Of a DNA stretch of 64,000 nucleotides, positions 10,191 to 64,000 are shown piece after piece. The notes under the pieces are model-generated. The model made no database searches and was not told the origin of the DNA. It saw nothing but the letters and a program-made list of their open reading frames with translations. Position 1 is the stretch's first letter. Each line of letters begins with the position of its first letter. The stretch spans positions 27,056,457 to 27,120,456 of the forward strand of contig CM055189.1 of NCBI GenBank assembly GCA_029224185.1. Reading direction: 5' to 3'. Source of the DNA: Karalla daura. Its lineage: Eukaryota > Chordata > Actinopteri > Chaetodontiformes > Leiognathidae. A program made the position numbers and the translations under genes.

Positions 10191-10972
10191 TCAGAAATGT
10201 GGAAAATATTCAATAACTTGCACAGGTTACAATCAGTACCGTAACACCCACCCCCTCCATGAGACAACCGGGCCGACAGCTGAAAATAAACATTGTGGAT
10301 GTCAAACAACCATCTGCATGTGAATCCCATGTGTAAAAGTATGCTGCCTGCTCCACTTCCCAATAGAGTCATCCTGCTAGGGATACATTGACAATCTGTG
10401 AAACCACTACATTCACTGAACAATCAACAGTGACGCAGACAAAACAAAACCTCAGGACAATCCAATAATGCACAGCTTACTACAGAATGTGTTTGTAGCA
10501 TCCAAAATGGTCACATACTCAAGACTCTTTTCATAACCGTTTGTCAGATTTAGGACATGTAAGACTACATACATACACTAAATGTTTGCAAAGTACAGCA
10601 TTTAACAGCTGTCAACAGTTAAACATTGGAACTGCAAAACTTTAAAAAATGTAAATATGTAAATGTAAATATTAAACTATATAGTCTGCTTAGCACAAAC
10701 TGCAGCACCAGAACAGGCCCGCCATTAAAATAATTACAGCAGCAAAAGTATATACCTGAAGATATTGGATCGGACCCTAGATAGAAACTTTGATCCCTTA
10801 GCGAGGCTACCTTAGAGAGATTTGAGGACTACTCTGAAATTCATGATATTTGCTGACCAAGTACTGTGGACATTGGTGTGTTATCTCTCTAAAACATAAG
10901 GATAATTTGACTCTGCACTGATTGTGACAGGTTCCTACCACTCCCAAACATGCGTAGCACCTAATGCAACCA
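10191..10972 (-). other. Presumed 3' untranslated region of the zinc-finger gene
   Basis: AT-rich sequence with no coding exon, directly after the stop codon of the C2H2 protein. It is assigned as 3' untranslated region by position only. Confidence 0.4.
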
Positions 10973-13969
10973 CTAGTGGTATTTAGCGATGTGTCTGTTT
11001 CTGTCTCCAGTCTGTGTGAAGGTCTGTCCACAGTGAGGGCAGGAGTACGGCCTCTCCCCCGTGTGCACCCTCATGTGCACGTTCAGTTTGTCTCTGCTAA
11101 TGAAGCACTTGTTGCAGTAGATGCAGGCGTATGGCTTGTCTCCCGTGTGATAGCGCTGGTGCATCTTCAGCTCGGTCATGCGCCCGTAACTGCGTCCACA
11201 CTCGAGGCACTTGTAGCTGGGCCGCACCGCCATGTGCTGGCGGCCGTGCAGCCTCAGGCTGCTGGACGAGCTGAAGCTCTTGCTGCACTGCGAGCACTTG
11301 AAGGGCCTCTCCCCGGTGTGCACGTGCACGTGCAGCTTGAGGCTGGCAGCCGAGGGGAAGCCGTTGCCGCAGACAGAGCACAGGTGCGGGCGCTCCCCGG
11401 AGTGGATGCCCAGGTGCTTCTCCAGCTTGGCCTTGTTGAGGAAGGTCTTGCCGCAGACGGGACAGCTCTGAGGCTGCTCGCCCTCGTGCGAGCTCATGTG
11501 CTGGGTCAGCTCGGGCAGCGTCAGGAAGGCCTGGCCGCAGCGACTGCACGAGTACGGCCGCTCCGCTTTGAACTTGCGGTGTTTGAGGCGATGCTGCTCC
11601 AGGTCCGCCTTGCTCTCGAAGGTCTCAATGCAGCAGGCGCACTGGTGCGGCCTCTCCTCTGTGTGCGTGCGCAGGTGGTACTTCAGAGCCGTGAGCTGCA
11701 GGAATATGGCGCTGCAGTGCGGACACCTGGACTCCCTCCTGTTGTGCACCATGACGTGCCTCTTGTAGTGGGACAGCTTGAGGAAGCGCTTGCAGCACAG
11801 TGAGCAGTAATACTGCTCACTCTTGTGGCCCTGCTCATGCTTCTTCAGCGCATACTCCACCTTAAACTTCTTCCCACAGGTGCTGCAGGTGTAGGACCTT
11901 TCATGGACCTTCATGTGTGCGTCCAGTTCCTCGGAGCTGCCCAGGATTTCATTGCATTTCGGACAAGTCCCACCGTTTTCCTTCGAGTGAGCCTTGAGGT
12001 GCCTGTTGAGGTCTGACGGCAAGGCAAAGTTCCTGTGACAATCCGGGCACGCGTGCTGCTCACCACCGCCTTCTTTGCTGTGCGTCAACATGTGCCTTTT
12101 CAAATGATACGTTCGCTGAAACGCCTTGCCGCAGTCGTCACAGACGAGGCTGCGCGGGCTGGCCTGGAGCTTCGTGTGCTGCTTGAGGTGAACGGCGAGG
12201 GCGGCCTTCTCCTCGAACTGCTTCTCACAGGCCAGACATGTCAGATCCGCAACCGCGTGAGTCCTCTTGTGAGCCTTCAGTTCTAGCCAGCTGCTCGAGC
12301 TTTCCCCGCACTTAACACAGACGTACTGGACTACGTCGTGCTGGTTCCGCAGGTGCCTGGTCATGTGGTAGGACTGGCTGAAGGTCTTGGCACAGACCGG
12401 GCAGCCGAACGGCTTCTCCTTGGTGTGCGTCCTCATGTGCCTTGCCAGTTTGTTGGGTCCTCTGAAATGCCTGTCGACACAAATGGGACAGCAGTGAGCA
12501 TTCGTTTTGCTCTCTCCTCTCCGGCTCCCCTGACCCTGAGGACTGGCGTCGGCAGCACTTTCGTCTTGTGTCCTAACACTGGCGCCCGACTCGCCGCTCT
12601 GAAAACGATCATTCCCGGAGTCAGAATCATTCTCAGCCGCTTTACTGTTGCCCTCCTTACATGATCCGGCACCTCCCCGGTTCCCTGGCGTTTCCTGGCT
12701 TTGGCCGTGTGACGAGATATGATTCAAAAGGGCGTGGCTGTCGGTGAATTTTTCCGGACACGTGGGACACGTCCACGTGTCTGCCACGGGGCTCCTCTTG
12801 TGGTTCCTCTTGTGGTCCTGCAGCTCAAGGGCGCTGCCTGAGCTGTCCCCACAGGTGGGGCAAACATACTGGCCGGCGCCATGCTGGTTCCTCAGGTGCC
12901 GCGTCATGTGGTAGGACTGGCTGAAGCGCAGCGTGCACACGGGACAGCGGAACGGCTTCTCCTTGGTGTGCGTGCGCATGTGCCTGTCCAGCTTGTTGGC
13001 GTCTCTGAAGCGTCTGTCAGGACAGATGGGACAGTATGGGCCTTTTAGCTCGGAAGAAACTACAAATTCCTCCCCGTCCTCCTCCTCCTCCGCCTCCTTT
13101 ACACTATCACTAGCTCCATCACTGCCTTCTTCTTCCAGGCACCATAAGGGTGACGGGGATTCATCCTCATTAACTGAGTTGTTGCTTGATTTACGTTTAG
13201 CGTCAGCACTATCACACAGCTCACTCTTGCCGCACCTGGATGACTGGGTCACGGCTGGTCGTGCTTTAGTTTTGCTCTTGGGCCTCCTCCCTTCACGCCG
13301 AGGCCGCCCTCGTTTGCTCTTTCTCTCAACCGGAGGGTCTAGGTCATCTCCAATCACCACATTCACCTCATGGACGCCAAACCGTGCACTTTCCACTTCC
13401 TTACCAATAAGCAGCGCCTTCTCCAGGGTCAGGGCATCCCGCTCTGCTAGCAGACGCTCTCTGAGTTTCACACAGCTTGTCTTCTCCATCAGTTGATCCA
13501 GGATCAGTTTGCTGTGCATGTCCCTGCCGTCGCAAGGTTTCAGCAGTTCTTGTAACGCGCACACAAACTGGTCCACAGTCTCCCCAGGCATCTGGGCCCT
13601 TTGGTGGAAGCGGAGGCGGCAGGCTTGTGAGGAGCGACTGGAGCCGAAGTGGAGGCTGAGTGCTGAGACAGCTGCCGCGTACGAGGCTGTGCTCTGGACC
13701 AAGGTGGAGTAGACGCGCTGGCCTTCAGGGCCGAGGCAGTTCTGCAGGAGTAGACACTTGCTGGAGTCCACCAGCTGGCGCTCGCCAAGTGCCTCTATGT
13801 AGCGGTCAAAAGCTTTGAGCCACTTGTGCCAGAACATGGAGGGCTCGCCTGGAGCAGGTAGGAAGGGCGGGGGTGGGGACAGGATGATGAGCAGGGGCTC
13901 TGGGAGGGGCTCAGAGGACGTGTCCTGCTTCATCCCCTCCTTGTCACCGCTGACACTCACCTCAGCCAT
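10973..13969 (-). CDS. Gag/SCAN-like domain fused to 22 C2H2 zinc fingers
   Basis: One uninterrupted frame codes 998 residues, probably a DNA-binding nuclear regulator. The start ATG at 13969-13967 has A at -3 and G at +4; no upstream ATG is in frame before the frame opens. Residues 40-200 look like a Ty3/Gypsy Gag capsid, the family from which SCAN domains arose: a W-x2-W-x3-F start (FWHKWLKAFDRYIEAL), a central FHQRAQMPGETVDQFV, then LILDQLMEK, RERLLAERDALTLEKAL and a CA-like C-terminal helix. Residues near 215-240 are basic with an AT-hook-like KRGRPRR. An acidic stretch precedes finger 1 at about residue 310. Twenty-two C2H2 fingers run to the C-terminus, many with TGERP-type linkers; fingers 3, 7 and 11 lack the usual hydrophobic core. 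I cannot name an orthologue. Confidence 0.88.
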   Translation of the reverse strand: MAEVSVSGDKEGMKQDTSSEPLPEPLLIILSPPPPFLPAPGEPSMFWHKWLKAFDRYIEALGERQLVDSSKCLLLQNCLGPEGQRVYSTLVQSTASYAAAVSALSLHFGSSRSSQACRLRFHQRAQMPGETVDQFVCALQELLKPCDGRDMHSKLILDQLMEKTSCVKLRERLLAERDALTLEKALLIGKEVESARFGVHEVNVVIGDDLDPPVERKSKRGRPRREGRRPKSKTKARPAVTQSSRCGKSELCDSADAKRKSSNNSVNEDESPSPLWCLEEEGSDGASDSVKEAEEEEDGEEFVVSSELKGPYCPICPDRRFRDANKLDRHMRTHTKEKPFRCPVCTLRFSQSYHMTRHLRNQHGAGQYVCPTCGDSSGSALELQDHKRNHKRSPVADTWTCPTCPEKFTDSHALLNHISSHGQSQETPGNRGGAGSCKEGNSKAAENDSDSGNDRFQSGESGASVRTQDESAADASPQGQGSRRGESKTNAHCCPICVDRHFRGPNKLARHMRTHTKEKPFGCPVCAKTFSQSYHMTRHLRNQHDVVQYVCVKCGESSSSWLELKAHKRTHAVADLTCLACEKQFEEKAALAVHLKQHTKLQASPRSLVCDDCGKAFQRTYHLKRHMLTHSKEGGGEQHACPDCHRNFALPSDLNRHLKAHSKENGGTCPKCNEILGSSEELDAHMKVHERSYTCSTCGKKFKVEYALKKHEQGHKSEQYYCSLCCKRFLKLSHYKRHVMVHNRRESRCPHCSAIFLQLTALKYHLRTHTEERPHQCACCIETFESKADLEQHRLKHRKFKAERPYSCSRCGQAFLTLPELTQHMSSHEGEQPQSCPVCGKTFLNKAKLEKHLGIHSGERPHLCSVCGNGFPSAASLKLHVHVHTGERPFKCSQCSKSFSSSSSLRLHGRQHMAVRPSYKCLECGRSYGRMTELKMHQRYHTGDKPYACIYCNKCFISRDKLNVHMRVHTGERPYSCPHCGQTFTQTGDRNRHIAKYH

Positions 13970-14578
13970 CGTCTGACAGTGCTCTGCCTCCCTCCTCCTG
14001 CTCACTAGGACTTATCTTAAAGTCGACGAACACAAATGAAGCTGTCGCTCACTGTCTTTGCATCTGACGTATCCACGTCCACCAAGGGCGTCATGTGGCC
14101 GGAGTGAAAGCTACTAAAGCCTAAGTAGCAGCAGCTCTGCAGAACATGCAGCCCAGTCATGCTGGCTCTACTGTTCGGTTGGAGGGGACATGCAGGATTT
14201 CAGGGAAGTTGTGGGCAGCAGCCGAGGAGGAGACCGACTCTCACCAAGCAGAGCACGATCCCAGTCCGCAGCCACCAGACGGACCTGCGCCGAGCCGGGA
14301 GCGCCCCCTGCGCCTCTTCTCTGCTGTCTGCAGACGCGGCTCGTGTGCGGCTGTCAAACTGAGGCAACAACAACACGGAGAGCGTCGGCTCCGCACAGGT
14401 CCGCCATGCTCTGTCCCTCTGCGTCCTCCTCCTGGCGGTGCCGTTGTGCCACAGCGCCCCCTGGCTGCAGGGGGGGTCACGGCCACAGAGCCGCGACAGG
14501 GAACGATGACGGAGCTCTGTCTCTAAGGGAGCGCCCCGCCACCCTGTGGAGAGAACTCGTTTCATCATCGACCTCGTT
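13970..14578 (-). promoter_or_regulatory. GC-rich upstream region of the zinc-finger gene
   Basis: CpG-rich sequence upstream of the C2H2 start, consistent with a CpG-island promoter. It contains CTCF-like half matches on the minus strand near 14292-14306 and 14450-14466 (CCAGGGGGCGC). Open frames here are short and resemble nothing known to me, so I call no gene. An untranslated first exon is possible. Confidence 0.4.
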
Positions 14579-15260
14579 TCATTTCATGACCCAAAGTTTA
14601 TGACCACAGGTGAGGGTAGGAACGTAGATTGACCGGTAAATTGAGAGCTTCGCCTTTTGGCTCGGCTGCTTCTTCATCGCAACAGACTGGTACATTGGCC
14701 ACATTGCTCTGGCTGCTTCACCGATACACCTGTCAATCTCGGGCTCCATCCTTCCCTCACTCATGAACAGGACTCCAAGATACTTAAACTCCTCCACCTG
14801 AGGCAGGGGCTCTCCACCTCGGACTTGGAAGTGCTGATTCTCATCCCAGCTGCTTTAATCAATCACAATCGGCTGCAAACCGCCCCAGTGCATGCTGGAG
14901 GTCCTGGCTTGAAGGAGCCAACAAGACATGTTGTGCAAAGAGCAGAGATGAATTCCCATGGCTCCTGAACCGGACCCTCTCTGCCCCCCTGCTGCGCCTA
15001 GAAATTCTGTCCATAAAGATAGTGAACAGAACCGGTGACAAAGGGCAGCCCTGTCGGAGGCCTACATGCACCGGGAACAGGCGTGACTTACTGCCGGCAA
15101 TGCAAACCAACCTGAGGGACACAGTCGAAAGCCTTCTCTAAGTCCACACAACACATATGGACTAGTTGGGCAAACTCCCATGAACCCTTGGCCACCCCGT
15201 GGAGGGTATAGAGCGGTGCAATGAATATTTCTGAAGTTTACTTTCAAGATTCATATAAGA
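14579..15260 (-). mobile_element. Non-LTR retrotransposon (LINE) reverse transcriptase remnant
   Basis: On the minus strand, broken frames match fish LINE reverse transcriptases: an upstream piece with LRQGCPLSPVLFTIFMDR (15010-15070), DLQHALGRFAADCD, then EEFKYLGVLFMSEGRMEPEI and SIYRSIYVPTLTCGHKLWVM (14580-14795). The catalytic FADD is replaced by FAQH, and stops and frameshifts separate the pieces, so the copy is inactive. The clade (Rex, RTE or L2-like) cannot be settled here. Confidence 0.75.
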
Positions 15261-15289
15261 TAAGTATTTGTGGCCTATTCATGGGATCA

Positions 15290-15420
15290 TCCACTCTCAC
15301 CTGGGGACAATTAAGTCTTGAAGTGACCTAAACATGCCAGTTTTTGGACTGTGGAAGGAAACCAGAGAACCTGGAGAAAACACACAGAAAGGTCCTCCTA
15401 CCAGGACAAACTACGGACCG
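15290..15420 (-). repeat. tRNA-SINE-like interspersed repeat fragment
   Basis: Read on the minus strand, the block matches the fish repeat body of the type tttcctccggttctccggtttcc, followed by ccacagtccaaa (here tggactgtggaaggaaacc on plus). The same family recurs at 19060-19270 and 36430-36540. Confidence 0.5.
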
Positions 15421-17580
15421 CACAGTCATGAGTCACGAGCATCCAGAAAAGTCCTCTGCTCCTACCATTCTGTCAAACAATTAAAGCTCTAAAACTGAAC
15501 CAGTTAACAGTTTTCTAATAAATAGAAGCATAGCATCAAAAATTAAGAAACACTTTGAAATTAACAGCAAAAAATGCTTCAGCACCCAATAAGAAGATCG
15601 CCTACTAAACATTATCTTTTTAAACAATGCAATAAGGTTATTCTATATGACCCAGAGCTACAGGCCTTATATGTGTCATATTACACATTTTAAAGGCTCT
15701 CGACACCGAAATATCACATATTGTTTCAAATAAAAAATACAATAGAAAGAAAGAAAAACATTTCTGCTTTGCGTTCTGGGATGTAACTGTATTCACGGTG
15801 CTGTGTCACTGCTGATTTCATTTCCTCTTGAGGACAATTGATGAGCTAAACAAAGGCAAAGTGAACCGACTGTATGAAGATGCACAAACATTATTGAACG
15901 TTTAACAGGTGGAGCAAAATCCCACTTACTCCACTGTATTGAAACAAAAGAAGAGCTCTCAGAGCCAAATAAGACTGCACAATGTAATCCACTCTGCAAA
16001 ACGGAGGTGGAGCTGGAGCTACATGAGCTGCATAAAAACAGACCACAAAGACACCCAGGTAAACAATTACCATTTATTCACACACTGTATGGGGCTGAAA
16101 ACAAGCGTGACAGGCTGCTGGGAGGAGAATCTTTAAATCATACATGAGCGAAACCTCACAGATGGGCCGTGTTTGCGCTTGAAAACAAAGATGGAAGTAA
16201 AAGTGTATTCGCCTGGCTGCTGGAGCTGAGGCCAGGGCACAGGCACGGATGCTTGATGAGTCAAAGCCCAAACGCACAAAATATCCCGTAATCCTGATCC
16301 ATGTTCATTCACTGCAGCTGATTCTCTTTTAGGAATGCTGATAAACAATCTTGCATCTGCCTACTCCCTCGTCTGTCAAGTGTCCCTGGAGTCTTGCGCT
16401 GACGTTCCCACTGTTTGAATGACACCGACCGTGGCTGGAGCACATACGGCTGCACGCCGGAGCTAAAAAGAGTTTCCTGTACAAAATCTACCTTAAAAAT
16501 GCAGATGCATACGATGGCACACTCTGCGCTGCTTTGCATTGAACGGCAAGGACAGGTGAACAGGCCTCTGGAGCCATTTATACACACATGCTTGTGTGTC
16601 AACACTCAAAACACACACACAGTACACGCACACACTTAAACTAGTAAAAAATGAAATTTCAACAGACTTCGTGATGCGACGTATGGGGTACGGCTCAGTG
16701 CAAGCATTATGGCTTGGGAGGCTGCGGTAAGGAGTGCTGACAACAGGCAGTAGACAGTAGAAAAGCATGGTTTTCATAGATTCAAACCCACACACCAAAC
16801 ACGATGTGTCGCTCTCAGGAGACCACACAGCGCTCTCTCTGCGTGATCCCTGCATCTCTCTTAATTCCTCCCCTGTCCGTTTTTCAGTTAAAAAAACTGC
16901 GATTGTTATTTTTTGATAGCTGTTTCTGTGTAGATGAACGGGTCCGTTCCCTTCGGTGCCGCTGCTTGATAATCCTTGTCCATCTTGAAGCTCCTCTCCC
17001 CTTGTGGATGACGCTGAAGTGGTGCATCAGCGAGTGCATGAGCATGTGCATGAGTACTTGTGCACTTATGAGGAATAACAGAGAAGAAAACAGAGAAGAA
17101 GCGTTGTGCAGAAATCCCAGGATCCACCACTTCCTGGCTGTATTCTCGCCTTTCACACACACACACACACACACACACTGAGAGTCATTTCTCTAGGCTC
17201 ATAGGGAGTCTCTGAAAAGGGCATGGATATCTGGTGTACAGGGATGTGTGTGTGTGTGTGTGTGTGTGTGAATCGAGGACAATAACTGTGTGTAAAGCAC
17301 AGTGAACAGGCTTAATAGGGTGGGAGAGCAGCGTGTTCGTCGACACAGTGAGGATCCTGGTGGAGGAAGGGAGAAGGCGAGTGAGAAGTGTAGGGTGGGT
17401 TCTTTGGGGCATGAGGGGCAGTGACCAGTCTGTCCCACGTCTCCTCCTCTCACCCCCGCCTCTCCTCAGAAGCAACTGGCTGTCTCCTCTGGTCAAAACA
17501 CACACCACGCCATCCTGCCCTCATCTTTTAAGTGTGTGTGCGTGTGTGTGTCTCAGTCTGTGCAAATCTTGTCTCTCAAG
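15421..17580 (-). other. sdk1 3' untranslated region and downstream sequence
   Basis: No coding exon is supported. It includes (CA)n at 17154-17179 and (GT)n at 17246-17270. A minus-strand AATAAA at 16073-16078 could end the sdk1 transcript, giving a 3' untranslated region of about 1.5 kb. Short frames here arise from the CA repeats. Confidence 0.45.
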
Positions 17581-63394
<45,814 letters not shown>

Positions 63395-64000
63395 CTAAAC
63401 GCAGTCACAACACCGTTACAACAGATTCATTGAGAGGACGAGCAAGATTATTTAGACCCACTGGAAAACAAAGTGACAGCTGCAAGATGAGACTTTCCAG
63501 TGCTCCTTTGTTCAGATGTGGTTACTTATCCTGTATATGAGCATAGTTCAATGTTAAATGTTGATATTCAGTTCATGTTGTAATTGCAAATATCTGCTAA
63601 GCTTGCAGGAGTTTAATGCCAAACCGACGCTGATATTCTCCGCTGCAAAATGACCTAATTTTTCAATATGATTCATCATTCATTCATTTATTCATTCATT
63701 CATTAGAGTTCTGCCCCTTAGAGCCTGGATCTGAACAATGACTGCTCATTACAACAGCCGAAATGATGAATGGAATCTATTAAAGGTCCACCATAATGCA
63801 GTTAATGGTTTTATTTTGGGTGTTTCCAAGAACATGTTTATACCCACTGATGTTCAAGAAAACAAATTTTCCTCTTTCTGCTCAGTGACCCAGTCTGTTT
63901 CATAAAGTTTCCAGGCAGCAGAAGATGCAGCACAACCGTGTTCAGGGCTGGTTTCATCATGGTAGATAAACACAACTTAGGTGCTCAATCAGCAGGTTGA
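63395..64000. other. sdk1 intron at the window edge
   Basis: Only an (ATTC)n-type short repeat at about 63670-63705 is seen; the next upstream sdk1 exon is outside the window. Confidence 0.6.

Noticed and set aside
10964..11803. A 279-codon plus-strand frame over the zinc-finger gene
   Set aside because: It is the antisense shadow of regularly spaced C2H2 fingers; the translation is a repetitive Leu/Val/Ala pattern with no domain.

Overview
The window looks like teleost fish nuclear DNA. Vertebrate genes split into many short exons sit in introns full of (CA)n and (TATC)n microsatellites, with decayed Tc1, LINE and tRNA-SINE-like repeats. All calls come from reading the sequence and from memory of the families; no search or alignment was run.

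Layout. (1) 771-5096, plus strand: a cytochrome P450 family 3 gene lacking only its first exon. The reading frame is intact, the haem-binding cysteine is present, and helix I is unusual. (2) 6130-7250: a decayed Tc1-type transposon. (3) 7396-9443, minus strand: a complete four-exon gpank1 gene (ankyrin repeats, small zinc-binding motif, G-patch) with a coding minisatellite. (4) 9781-10074: six copies of a 47-bp repeat, each holding a perfect CTCF-type core. (5) 10973-13969, minus strand: an intronless 998-residue protein with a retrotransposon-Gag/SCAN-like N-terminus and 22 C2H2 fingers. (6) 14579-15410: LINE and SINE remnants. (7) 17581-63394, minus strand: the 3' part of a sidekick gene, best matched to sdk1. 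Its 27 exons join in a single phase-consistent frame of 1362 residues: eleven fibronectin III domains, a membrane helix and a cytoplasmic tail with the sidekick PDZ-binding end. The Ig domains and the first two FNIII domains lie beyond position 64000.

The genes do not form a pathway. cyp3 and gpank1 converge; gpank1, the zinc-finger gene and sdk1 all run on the minus strand. sdk1 encodes a neuronal adhesion molecule, cyp3 a microsomal monooxygenase, and the other two are presumably nuclear. CYP3 next to SDK1 fits the ancestral vertebrate CYP3 locus as I recall it; gpank1 and the Gag-finger gene between them look like a fish rearrangement.

The observations most worth following are the tandem CTCF-core array, the P450 lacking the helix-I threonine, the Gag-like zinc-finger fusion, and a 1.3-kb element with roughly 400-bp inverted ends around an unrelated GC-rich core at 40574-41895.
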